A DNA stretch of 64,000 nucleotides from contig NC_088790.1 of NCBI RefSeq assembly GCF_949628265.1, positions 2,546,545 to 2,610,544 on the forward strand, read 5' to 3'. The DNA is from Cloeon dipterum (Eukaryota > Arthropoda > Insecta > Ephemeroptera > Baetidae). Below the pieces are notes generated by a model. The model worked only from the letters and a program-made list of their open reading frames with translations. It had not been told where the DNA came from and ran no database searches. Below are positions 50,335-62,400 of this stretch, in pieces. The translations under genes and the position numbers were made by a program. Numbering within the stretch: position 1 is the first letter of the stretch; each line of letters starts with the position of its first letter.

Positions 50335-51895
50335 TAGATCTTTTCTTTTTTCTTCAAACTCGTAATGAACTTTTTTTATCGATATTTTTGATTTTTTGTC
50401 TTGTGTAAAATACTCATTGCTTTAATTGTATGAGGGAGCTAAATAATCGAAATAATGAGAAAAAACAAAATTTTACACCGACTTTGCCATTCTTCGTACA
50501 AGCCCCCGTCGATTCAAAAAAGAGTGCGGCCGGATTTTATTTTGCGCCAGATCGATCAATTTTGTTCGGTTCTAATTGGCGTAAACGCTTTGGACTTGAT
50601 AAAATATATTTCAATTCTAAGTTTTGAAACTAATTGGTCATGAACAATTTTCCGCTAAACTTATTAATGACTGAGACATTAATTAAAAACACCAATTTTG
50701 CAATATTTAAAATATCAAATCAACTAAAAATACGAAAGTCGTTTATCTAGTAAAAATAATTGTTGCCTTCATTGATATGGAAATTACCACTGTCAGAAGA
50801 AAGTTTTGATCTAAATATTTCCATTTTTTCATCTTCGATTCGGACGCAAGAATATCAGTTCCTTCTTGGTATTTTTACGGTTCGGATGTTTCCATTCCAC
50901 TGCATTTTACAATTAATATAAAAATATAGATAAATGTACACTCAATTATCGTTTCGTGTGATTGCTAACTTTTTAAAATCGAATTTAATTTAGAATACTG
51001 GTGTACGGCACAAATGTTCCCACGCTTGATTTTCGATTTTTGTGGATGAGAATCCAAGAGCATTCGTGATTTTTCTCGCACCCTAGCATCGCATCCGTCG
51101 TTCATTATTGTGGAGCACACAAAAGCGAACGAAAAGTTTGACCTGCGAGCGACCTTTTTATCTGTGAAGCAGTGCGCCCCATTTTGATGCACAGCCTGAA
51201 TATGTTGTGCACGGTATGGGGAATGGTCGAGATAAGTCAAACCCCACAAGTTGTTGCAATGCCTTTATTTGTATTTGCCGTTATTTGGTCTGAAATAATA
51301 TAATAAATTCCATAAATGCATAGAAAAGAATGTTAAAACTAAACACATTAAAAAAGGCAAAAGGCCATTGTCAATTATTAAAATATAATATATAAAATGA
51401 CAAGAATAAAATAATAACTCAATTAATAAAACACAACACAATATATAATAACATAAGCTTACCCCTAAAAGGGAGTTGTCAGAGATTGGCAATATACAAG
51501 CAAGGTAGTTCAATTATTCGTCAATTATAGGGTTCGTACTGTAATACATACACGTCATTATAACTAACTAAATTCACAAACCACAAATAGTAATATTGTT
51601 CACAGAGATAATCACTTACAAAGGGAGCATATGTGCTCAAGGTTAACGAACTCCTAAATGTGCGGCCGAGGGAGCAATATTTGCTGCTACCGCACACGTT
51701 GATCGTCGAGTTTAGAATAATTCCTTATCAGGTTAACACGGATATACTCAGGCAGCCAGGGTAGGAGAGAACGCCACCTTTCGGCAGCCACCATAACGGG
51801 CCATAGGCGATCGGTGGATTTCGATACAATTTGTGATTTTCTCACTGCAGCACGGTGAGATTTTCTCAACCTTGACTTGCAGTGTACTTCAAAAG

Positions 51896-52126
51896 AACAC
51901 GTGACGTTCACGGCTATGACACGCGGGGCAAGCCAGAGCTGTACATTCCGGTCCAGGCATCGCTGCTTTCAAAGAAAAATCCCCTTGCTTGTGCGTTGCG
52001 AGCGTGTACAATGCCTTGCCAGTGTCACTACGCCTAGAGCCCCGAGTCAAAGAATTTAGTACGGCTTTGAAAGGTTTCCTTTGCAAACACAAATTTTACT
52101 CTTCCCAAGAGTATATTTCTCTTTTG
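51896..52126 (+). mobile_element. LINE ORF2 C-terminal fragment, unit 5
   Basis: Inverted copy of the unit-1 fragment. Confidence 0.65.
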
Positions 52127-53525
52127 TCAAAAACTTATGATGTTGTTGTGTGGTAATTATTTTTCTATTGTATATTGTGTTTGTAATTTGCAATTAGCGA
52201 TGGAATATGTTGTGAGAAGATCTTCACCTTGATGTAGTGCCATGCTAAAAGTCAAATAAAATGAATTGAATATAAACGCGCCCCAACTGCTTTATCCTCT
52301 TGGCCTTTTGCTAAGAATTCTGCTTTCTTTGTTCTGTGCATGGGTTCTCACTATATTTTACTGCATGAGCATGGGGCTTGATAAATGGGAAAATTGACTG
52401 GACAGAGGAGACTTAAACAAAACGTTTTGTAAAGCTGCCAATGCGTCATGTGTATTATATCGCTATCCTTCGCATCGAGGGCATCTCTTTTAGTCCACAA
52501 CTGCTGGTTGCTGCCCTAATTCTTTAACTGTTTTCCCCGTATGAGGGATGAGAATTATGCAGAAGGCGAAGCTGGCCCTTTTGTATATTTTCTGGTCATA
52601 TGTATGACAAAATGTTTGATAATAATTCATTGCCACATGGAAACCATTAAAAATTATTCTCAAGGCGCAAAAGTTTTGAATATCTACGGAAAAATGTGTT
52701 TGAAAAGATAAAGTTTGTGGTAATTACCGTTTTTTAAATAATCTTAAATTTTATTTCGCAGCCAACGCCTCTTTTAGTGGCAAGATATAATTTGAACTAG
52801 CCTAGCACACGGGTCGCTAGTACGCATGCGTCCGTGTGCTTGCGCTCTAGAGCGAGCAGGCGGCAAGCCTACAGATTGAAATATATATAGCGACCAAAGG
52901 GAAATTTGGCCAGGAAAATTGAAATTTAGGAATTTTTCCTTCCTGCCTCCTTTGGAAACTTCAAGTGACCCTTGACCCATTTACATGCACCGATCGCCTA
53001 TGCCACGGGCTAACAATAAACACGCAAACACACTCGAAGGGTGCTGCGTTGCAAGCTCGTCTCACGGTCACAGTTGAAGCGAGTTACGCGGCAGAGTCGT
53101 GCCCAAAAAGTAAAACTTTCAGAATTTAAGTAACTAAAAGCAGACTCGATTGTCATGTTATTATTGATATTATAATTATCTTGATATCGACACACATTTT
53201 AAAAATTTTCGATGCATGTGAATGCACCAGGAAATCAAAGATATTGCAAGCAAATTTTTTTATTAAGTAACATTGCTTTTAGGCCACATCCACCATCTAA
53301 AGACGAAACCTTGATGCGTCGTTCCTCCCCTTCCCACCATTGTTACTTTTGCAGCGAGTCGCAGTACCCTCTGTCGCTCGCTTAAAAACGCTGAAAAAGC
53401 AATTAAATTCGGCCTCGGAAACGGTCTTAGATCGGGATACCCTGAGAAAGGTCGTTTGGGCATTCCCTTCGTGAGCGCTGTCGTATAAGGGAAAATTCAT
53501 CGATTTGAAAAGAATAAATCAATTT

Positions 53526-53894
53526 TTAAAAATTGAATTTATGTGGTTTACTACCAACTACGCGTGAATCCACTGGGATATATAGTTCTGAAAACGGACA
53601 AAATTCCATCGCCTGCTTTTTTCTCCCCCTCTTTCGCCCACCCACATCGCCAAGAAAATGGACCACACACCATTTTCCTTCCAATTTGAGAGAATTTTGT
53701 TGGAAATCATTGTTTGCGCGTATAGCTATTTTCGGAGGGGTAGCGTTCGTTGTGCGTGAAAATAACAATAGATATACGCAGCGGAGGTAAAATATTGCGT
53801 TTCCCCTTGCGCTGTGCGCTGGAAGAACGACGAAGGTAGTGAAAAGCATGACGTTCATTATCAGGTGTTGCGCATCACGAGAGATAAAATTCAA
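53526..53894 (-). other. 122-codon open frame of unit 5, function unknown
   Basis: Begins MNFISRDAQHLIMNVM and ends VVGSKPHKFNF. No family recognised. The direct units 1-4 have a short indel here and only keep the first 61 codons open, so either the frame is incidental or it has decayed in the direct array. Unit 6 has the same open frame at 58688-59056. Confidence 0.25.
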
Positions 53895-54571
53895 GCTGAC
53901 GTTGGCATTCTAGAGAGTGTAGTGTCGAAGACGAGGAACTTAGGACAAGCCTTTACTTAAGTCACTAATGAACATTTTTTGTGTTTTTATATGTGATTTA
54001 TTTTAGATGTGACATTATTGCATTGTTGTATTTGATTTTAATTGTAACTCATGATATGGACGTATGTGATGACAACGGAACTGGTCGAGGAATAAAAACG
54101 ACGAATTTCTCTTTGTTGACAACGAGGATGAAGCCTGGGTTTAATTATATTCAACATTTTTATTGTGTTTTGGCCGATATGTGAGTTGCCTCAATTACGC
54201 ATGATCGCAGCCAAAAGAGCAGGCTTCAATCAGTTAAATTTAGCCAAGAATTATTGGTAAGTGATAAACAAAACGAATAAACGTGAATGTTCCAATATCT
54301 GCTGAAATATCTCTCCTTTCTCTGCATGCATTAATTAAAAGCCGAGTTTTAAATTTTATAAACATGCCTCTCCAAATTTAAAAAAAAACACAACTCTGAT
54401 TTTTCCTTGCAAAAAGTAAGATAAAATAGAATAAATTAAAATATGGGGTCCTTGGGAAGCTTAGACGGTCGACCTTTTTCTTCTGTACTCAATTTATTTC
54501 CAAAAACATGAAATCTTCACGAATCATGAAAAATGATGACGATTGCACTGTATTTAAAATGGGTCAATTTG

Positions 54572-54716
54572 ACAAGGAAAAAACTTTGTCAAATTGACGA
54601 TGACCGCTTTTTAACAAGCTTTAAACTCGTCACGATTTTAAGCTCTCGACTAGCATACTGTCGCTGACTAGCTTAACACTAGTTAAAACCAGGTCATCGT
54701 CAATTTAACAAACTTA
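54572..54716. repeat. Palindromic module, unit 5
   Basis: Inverted-orientation copy of 6061-6210; the arms are unchanged. Confidence 0.55.
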
Positions 54717-55479
54717 AACTGTGTCGATCACTGCTGGCCTGCCGCCGTGGCGTACGCTGGTCTGCAACCCCGTGAATGCTTGCCTGTCACCCCAAATTCC
54801 GAGACAAGAAATTGAAACAGGAAACAAGAATTCCGGCAGGACAGGAATATATTTTTGAGGAACAGGACAAGACAAGAATTTTGTTTCAAAACAATCCCAT
54901 TCTTGGTCTATTTTGTATCAAATATACCTCATTTATAGACAGCATTACTTTTCATTTTGATGCTACCTTACAAAATGTTTACTTCCTTTCATGTAACTAT
55001 AAACATTTTTCCAAAAAAGCCTAAAAATTATCCACGACGTTTACAATTTTGCTCTAAAGCTTTATTTGAAATGCAAAAATCTTTAATTATATAGTCAGTG
55101 GTGTTCGAAAAACAAGCATTTAACGGAAACAATCAACTGTATCAAAAATAACATTTCTTAGGGGTTTCTGCGATTCTTTTTCATTTTAAGCACTTTTGAA
55201 ATACTTTTTCAGGCACTTTTTGTTGGATACTAAATTCTGGACGGGATGCATACTTTTTTTCCGTTTTGTTCATAAAGGGGAATTAGATTAATTAAAAATT
55301 ATATACTATATCAACAGGCACAATTTAAACACTTTGAAAAATCTGTCAAATGGAAGTTTCAAATAATTAGAAGCAAACAAAAAACAGGTATAAATATTGA
55401 TCTAGAAGATCATTTTGTATATTTGAATTAAATTTAAGAAAAAAAAGGGAAAAACAGGAACAGGACAGGAAATTTTTTT

Positions 55480-55716
55480 ACGAATGCGGCGAAAACTACT
55501 GAGCTTCCCTTATATACTGAGGCAAAGGAGCGCGAGCCGAGACGCATGCAGACAGCAGGCGACGCTTTCATTGGCTCGCTGCGCACTCCGCGCGAACAAA
55601 GTGTTCTCGAAGAGGGGGTGGATTCTCGGGTATATAAACTCGGGGGTTGTAAAGGGAATTTCATAAACCTGCTATCACATCGAACTTTGCTCTCTCCTTC
55701 GCTCTACTCAGCAGAA
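55480..55716 (+). promoter_or_regulatory. Composite promoter of RNF146-like copy 5
   Basis: Histone-derived distal part (CCAAT on the opposite strand, former H2A TATA as CTTATATAC) and RNF146-like proximal part with TATATAAACT near 55632-55641. Confidence 0.8.
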
Positions 55717-56466
55717 ATGGCAATCTTCTTGCAAGAACCTTGGGCTCTTCGGACGCGGAGCGACGATCACGTCTGCGCCACCACCTTCAACATGGCACGC
55801 ACGCTGACGGACGTCGACCAGGACATCGTCAGCCTGGAGGACGAGGAAGGGGACGTCGAGAGTAAGTTTTTGTTAATAAAATAAATGTTGAAAGTTACAT
55901 TGACGACAATTATATAAATTTAAGTTCATTTGCCTCCAGAATTGAACTATTAGCCTCTTTATTTATTTTACAAATTATTTTTGCGACCTTTTCTAATAGA
56001 TTTCTCTGATTTTGTTTCCGCAGACGACACTCGATGTCCCATCTGTCTGCTGGCCCTGGACATGCCGATGCGCTTGCCATGTTGCGGGCATTTATTTTGC
56101 TTCGACTGCAGTTGGGGCAAAATAAAACGCTGCGCAATGTGCCGGGCGTTCCTGCCGCTGGATTTCTGGGCCACGCCGGAAGATTTCCTCAGCTGTCCTG
56201 TGCCTGAGCCGGCGACCCAGTACAGCTGGATCTTCAAAACCACATCCGGCTGGTGGCGTTTCTCTTGGCGCCAGGAGCAGGCGATTCGGCGGGCGTTGAG
56301 TGCAGGAATCTGCAAGCTCAGTCTCACCATCGCGGGCGAAGAGGCGACCTTGGATTTTCGGTCGCTTTTAATTAAGCAACATCGCAAGGTTGGCGCACTT
56401 TCCATTGCTCGCAACGGCACCTTTGAAGCTGTGGGGGTGGCCGGGCTCAAACTCTCGCCCGAATAG
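55717..56466 (+). CDS. RNF146-like: RNF146/Iduna-like RING-WWE E3 ligase, copy 5
   Basis: Exons 55717-55861 and 56024-56466; 195-residue protein identical to the direct-array copies despite its inverted location. The H2B-derived tail (56467-56536) and hairpin follow. Confidence 0.9.
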
Positions 56467-56536
56467 CCAAGCACGTCGTGACCAAGTACACCAAAGCTCC
56501 AAGAAAGCCTCAAAATCAACACAAGGCTTTAAAATC

Positions 56537-56552
56537 GGCCCTTTTCAGGGCC
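56537..56552 (+). terminator. Histone-type 3' stem-loop on RNF146-like copy 5
   Basis: GGCCCTTTTCAGGGCC, then AACAAAT, AATAAA at 56567-56572 and CAAAGCAAT at 56577-56585. Confidence 0.93.
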
Positions 56553-57057
56553 AACAAATACATCTGAATAAAGTTTCAAAGCAATGAAATAATTTTTAAA
56601 ATTTTTAAGTAATTTCGCCGCTTTTTTTGTTCGTTTGCCTCCATTATAATTCCAATATTACTTAATTAGAAAGGAAGTTGAGAATTAGTTATAAAATAAA
56701 TTGCAAAGAAATAACCTAATTAAATCAATACCATCATTAATTCTGTCATGACGAACTACCGATTAAATAATTGAAGCAAATATATTGCTTTTCTCTTCAC
56801 TGCGTTAGAGGGGTTACACCGGTCTCGGTTGTTGCTCGCTCATCCGCCGCAAACAGCAAACAGCTCACTCATTTTCAGAGCCCGAGATTTACGATGTATG
56901 TTAAAGTAGGTTTCAAAGCAATGAACCATCCATCCAATAAACTGATCTTTAAAGAGCACGGGCCATAGGCGATCGGTGGATTTCGATACAATTTGTGATT
57001 TTCTCACTGCAGCACGGTGAGATTTTCTCAACCTTGACTTGCAGTGTACTTCAAAAG

Positions 57058-57288
57058 AACACGTGACGTTCACGGCTATGACACGCGGGGCAAGCCAGAG
57101 CTGTACATTCCGGTCCAGGCATCGCTGCTTTCAAAGAAAAATCCCCTTGCTTGTGCGTTGCGAGCGTGTACAATGCCTTGCCAGTGTCACTACGCCTAGA
57201 GCCCCGAGTCAAAGAATTTAGTACGGCTTTGAAAGGTTTCCTTTGCAAACACAAATTTTACTCTTCCCAAGAGTATATTTCTCTTTTG
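57058..57288 (+). mobile_element. LINE ORF2 C-terminal fragment, unit 6
   Basis: Inverted copy; the unit 5/unit 6 junction lies about 100 bp to its left. Confidence 0.65.
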
Positions 57289-59733
57289 TCAAAAACTTAT
57301 GATGTTGTTGTGTGGTAATTATTTTTCTATTGTATATTGTGTTTGTAATTTGCAATTAGCGATGGAATATGTTGTGAGAAGATCTTCACCTTGATGTAGT
57401 GCCATGCTAAAAGTCAAATAAAATGAATTGAATATAAACGCGCCCCAACTGCTTTATCCTCTTGGCCTTTTGCTAAGAATTCTGCTTTCTTTGTTCTGTG
57501 CATGGGTTCTCACTATATTTTACTGCATGAGCATGGGGCTTGATAAATGGGAAAATTGACTGGACAGAGGAGACTTAAACAAAACGTTTTGTAAAGCTGC
57601 CAATGCGTCATGTGTATTATATCGCTATCCTTCGCATCGAGGGCATCTCTTTTAGTCCACAACTGCTGGTTGCTGCCCTAATTCTTTAACTGTTTTCCCC
57701 GTATGAGGGATGAGAATTATGCAGAAGGCGAAGCTGGCCCTTTTGTATATTTTCTGGTCATATGTATGACAAAATGTTTGATAATAATTCATTGCCACAT
57801 GGAAACCATTAAAAATTATTCTCAAGGCGCAAAAGTTTTGAATATCTACGGAAAAATGTGTTTGAAAAGATAAAGTTTGTGGTAATTACCGTTTTTTAAA
57901 TAATCTTAAATTTTATTTCGCAGCCAACGCCTCTTTTAGTGGCAAGATATAATTTGAACTAGCCTAGCACACGGGTCGCTAGTACGCATGCGTCCGTGTG
58001 CTTGCGCTCTAGAGCGAGCAGGCGGCAAGCCTACAGATTGAAATATATATAGCGACCAAAGGGAAATTTGGCCAGGAAAATTGAAATTTAGGAATTTTTC
58101 CTTCCTGCCTCCTTTGGAAACTTCAAGTGACCCTTGACCCATTTACATGCACCGATCGCCTATGCCACGGGCTAACAATAAACACGCAAACACACTCGAA
58201 GGGTGCTGCGTTGCAAGCTCGTCTCACGGTCACAGTTGAAGCGAGTTACGCGGCAGAGTCGTGCCCAAAAAGTAAAACTTTCAGAATTTAAGTAACTAAA
58301 AGCAGACTCGATTGTCATGTTATTATTGATATTATAATTATCTTGATATCGACACACATTTTAAAAATTTTCGATGCATGTGAATGCACCAGGAAATCAA
58401 AGATATTGCAAGCAAATTTTTTTATTAAGTAACATTGCTTTTAGGCCACATCCACCATCTAAAGACGAAACCTTGATGCGTCGTTCCTCCCCTTCCCACC
58501 ATTGTTACTTTTGCAGCGAGTCGCAGTACCCTCTGTCGCTCGCTTAAAAACGCTGAAAAAGCAATTAAATTCGGCCTCGGAAACGGTCTTAGATCGGGAT
58601 ACCCTGAGAAAGGTCGTTTGGGCATTCCCTTCGTGAGCGCTGTCGTATAAGGGAAAATTCATCGATTTGAAAAGAATAAATCAATTTTTAAAAATTGAAT
58701 TTATGTGGTTTACTACCAACTACGCGTGAATCCACTGGGATATATAGTTCTGAAAACGGACAAAATTCCATCGCCTGCTTTTTTCTCCCCCTCTTTCGCC
58801 CACCCACATCGCCAAGAAAATGGACCACACACCATTTTCCTTCCAATTTGAGAGAATTTTGTTGGAAATCATTGTTTGCGCGTATAGCTATTTTCGGAGG
58901 GGTAGCGTTCGTTGTGCGTGAAAATAACAATAGATATACGCAGCGGAGGTAAAATATTGCGTTTCCCCTTGCGCTGTGCGCTGGAAGAACGACGAAGGTA
59001 GTGAAAAGCATGACGTTCATTATCAGGTGTTGCGCATCACGAGAGATAAAATTCAAGCTGACGTTGGCATTCTAGAGAGTGTAGTGTCGAAGACGAGGAA
59101 CTTAGGACAAGCCTTTACTTAAGTCACTAATGAACATTTTTTGTGTTTTTATATGTGATTTATTTTAGATGTGACATTATTGCATTGTTGTATTTGATTT
59201 TAATTGTAACTCATGATATGGACGTATGTGATGACAACGGAACTGGTCGAGGAATAAAAACGACGAATTTCTCTTTGTTGACAACGAGGATGAAGCCTGG
59301 GTTTAATTATATTCAACATTTTTATTGTGTTTTGGCCGATATGTGAGTTGCCTCAATTACGCATGATCGCAGCCAAAAGAGCAGGCTTCAATCAGTTAAA
59401 TTTAGCCAAGAATTATTGGTAAGTGATAAACAAAACGAATAAACGTGAATGTTCCAATATCTGCTGAAATATCTCTCCTTTCTCTGCATGCATTAATTAA
59501 AAGCCGAGTTTTAAATTTTATAAACATGCCTCTCCAAATTTAAAAAAAAACACAACTCTGATTTTTCCTTGCAAAAAGTAAGATAAAATAGAATAAATTA
59601 AAATATGGGGTCCTTGGGAAGCTTAGACGGTCGACCTTTTTCTTCTGTACTCAATTTATTTCCAAAAACATGAAATCTTCACGAATCATGAAAAATGATG
59701 ACGATTGCACTGTATTTAAAATGGGTCAATTTG

Positions 59734-59878
59734 ACAAGGAAAAAACTTTGTCAAATTGACGATGACCGCTTTTTAACAAGCTTTAAACTCGTCACGATTT
59801 TAAGCTCTCGACTAGCATACTGTCGCTGACTAGCTTAACACTAGTTAAAACCAGGTCATCGTCAATTTAACAAACTTA
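59734..59878. repeat. Palindromic module, unit 6
   Basis: Same as unit 5. Confidence 0.55.
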
Positions 59879-60642
59879 AACTGTGTCGATCACTGCTGGC
59901 CTGCCGCCGTGGCGTACGCTGGTCTGCAACCCCGTGAATGCTTGCCTGTCACCCCAAATTCCGAGACAAGAAATTGAAACAGGAAACAAGAATTCCGGCA
60001 GGACAGGAATATATTTTTGAGGAACAGGACAAGACAAGAATTTTGTTTCAAAACAATCCCATTCTTGGTCTATTTTGTATCAAATATACCTCATTTATAG
60101 ACAGCATTACTTTTCATTTTGATGCTACCTTACAAAATGTTTACTTCCTTTCATGTAACTATAAACATTTTTCCAAAAAAGCCTAAAAATTATCCACGAC
60201 GTTTACAATTTTGCTCTAAAGCTTTATTTGAAATGCAAAAATCTTTAATTATATAGTCAGTGGTGTTCGAAAAACAAGCATTTAACGGAAACAATCAACT
60301 GTATCAAAAATAACATTTCTTAGGGGTTTCTGCGATTCTTTTTCATTTTAAGCACTTTTGAAATACTTTTTCAGGCACTTTTTGTTGGATACTAAATTCT
60401 GGACGGGATGCATACTTTTTTTCCGTTTTGTTCATAAAGGGGAATTAGATTAATTAAAAATTATATACTATATCAACAGGCACAATTTAAACACTTTGAA
60501 AAATCTGTCAAATGGAAGTTTCAAATAATTAGAAGCAAACAAAAAACAGGTATAAATATTGATCTAGAAGATCATTTTGTATATTTGAATTAAATTTAAG
60601 AAAAAAAAAGGGAAAAACAGGAACAGGACAGGAAATTTTTTT

Positions 60643-60879
60643 ACGAATGCGGCGAAAACTACTGAGCTTCCCTTATATACTGAGGCAAAGGAGCGCGAGC
60701 CGAGACGCATGCAGACAGCAGGCGACGCTTTCATTGGCTCGCTGCGCACTCCGCGCGAACAAAGTGTTCTCGAAGAGGGGGTGGATTCTCGGGTATATAA
60801 ACTCGGGGGTTGTAAAGGGAATTTCATAAACCTGCTATCACATCGAACTTTGCTCTCTCCTTCGCTCTACTCAGCAGAA
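60643..60879 (+). promoter_or_regulatory. Composite promoter of RNF146-like copy 6
   Basis: Same as copy 5. Confidence 0.8.
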
Positions 60880-61629
60880 ATGGCAATCTTCTTGCAAGAA
60901 CCTTGGGCTCTTCGGACGCGGAGCGACGATCACGTCTGCGCCACCACCTTCAACATGGCACGCACGCTGACGGACGTCGACCAGGACATCGTCAGCCTGG
61001 AGGACGAGGAAGGGGACGTCGAGAGTAAGTTTTTGTTAATAAAATAAATGTTGAAAGTTACATTGACGACAATTATATAAATTTAAGTTCATTTGCCTCC
61101 AGAATTGAACTATTAGCCTCTTTATTTATTTTACAAATTATTTTTGCGACCTTTTCTAATAGATTTCTCTGATTTTGTTTCCGCAGACGACACTCGATGT
61201 CCCATCTGTCTGCTGGCCCTGGACATGCCGATGCGCTTGCCATGTTGCGGGCATTTATTTTGCTTCGACTGCAGTTGGGGCAAAATAAAACGCTGCGCAA
61301 TGTGCCGGGCGTTCCTGCCGCTGGATTTCTGGGCCACGCCGGAAGATTTCCTCAGCTGTCCTGTGCCTGAGCCGGCGACCCAGTACAGCTGGATCTTCAA
61401 AACCACATCCGGCTGGTGGCGTTTCTCTTGGCGCCAGGAGCAGGCGATTCGGCGGGCGTTGAGTGCAGGAATCTGCAAGCTCAGTCTCACCATCGCGGGC
61501 GAAGAGGCGACCTTGGATTTTCGGTCGCTTTTAATTAAGCAACATCGCAAGGTTGGCGCACTTTCCATTGCTCGCAACGGCACCTTTGAAGCTGTGGGGG
61601 TGGCCGGGCTCAAACTCTCGCCCGAATAG
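60880..61629 (+). CDS. RNF146-like: RNF146/Iduna-like RING-WWE E3 ligase, copy 6 (no stem-loop)
   Basis: Exons 60880-61024 and 61187-61629; protein identical to the other array copies. After the stop only CCAAGCACGTCGTGACCAA of the H2B-derived tail remains before a tandem repeat begins, so the histone hairpin and downstream element are lost. An mRNA from this copy would need another 3' end. Confidence 0.9.
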
Positions 61630-61646
61630 CCAAGCACGTCGTGACC

Positions 61647-62400
61647 AACCCAGCGAGCAGAGGGGTGACCGCGGTCACTTTTCGGTCACCCAACAAAAGT
61701 TGAACAAAACGTGGTTTTGTAATTTAGGCATGATCCTGAATCAAGTTTCACTGGAATTTTTTCGAAATTTGGCTTGGATCATCGAAATTGCCAGTGCCCA
61801 GTCTTGGGCACCCATCGGGCACCTTTCGGATACCGAGAGCGGGCAGGGGGTCACTTGCGGTCACGTAACAAAATTTAAACTAAGGGTGGTTTTGCATTTC
61901 AGGCATGATCCTGATTCATGTTTCATTGGAATTTTTTTGAAATTTGGCTCGGATCACCGAAATTGCCAGTGCCCAGTCTTGGGCACCCATCGGGCACCTT
62001 TCGGATACCGAGAGCGGGCAGGGGGGTCACTTGCGGTTACCTAAAATATATTAAACAAAGGGTTGTTTTGCGTTTAAAACGTGACCCTGAAGCATTTTTC
62101 ATTGGAATTTTTTTAAATTTAGCTTTGACCATCTCAAAATGGCAGTGCCCAGTGTTGGGCACTCATCGGGCACCTTTCGGGTACTCGGAGCGGGCAGGGG
62201 GTTAACCATGGTCACTTGCGGTCACATAAAAAAATTTAAACAAAGGGTGGTTTTGCATGCAAGGCATGACCCTGAACCTGGTTTGATTGGATTTTTTTTA
62301 TTTTTGGCTTGGACCACCTCAATTTGCCAGTGCCCAGCCGTGGGCACCCAAAGGGCACCTTTCGGGTAGCTCGGATCGGATAACTGCGGTGTGACCGGTG
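61647..62400 (+). repeat. Tandem repeat of about 175-185 bp, about four copies
   Basis: The motif CAGTGCCCAG recurs at about 61792, 61967, 62143 and 62328 (spacings about 175, 176, 185). Each copy carries TTGGGCACCCATCGGGCACC, a CGGGCAGGGGG block and GGTCACTTGCGGTCAC. The copies differ by about 10-20% by eye. The open frame running from copy 6 across the first repeats (to 62044) is a by-product. Related GGTTACC and GGTTAACC words continue sparsely to about 62690. Confidence 0.85.

Larger units (their letters stand above)
46841..56956. repeat. Array unit 5, inverted, with transposon insertion
   Basis: Reverse complement of the unit from its right end (about 11340 equivalent) through the RNF146-like gene to the H2A spacer. 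It is split at 47761-50336 by a transposon. It ends abruptly at 56956 within the spacer, before the H2A fragment. Confidence 0.9.
56957..61646. repeat. Array unit 6, inverted and truncated at both ends
   Basis: Starts abruptly inside the sequence equivalent to about 8970 of unit 1 (GGGCCATAGGCGATCGG) and runs to just past the RNF146-like stop, where it meets a tandem repeat. RNF146-like stops of units 5 and 6 are only 5163 bp apart for this reason. Confidence 0.9.

Noticed and set aside
61553-62044. 163-codon frame across the copy 6 end and the tandem repeat
   Set aside because: It begins in the wrong frame of the RNF146-like gene and continues through non-coding repeats; it exists only because of the junction.
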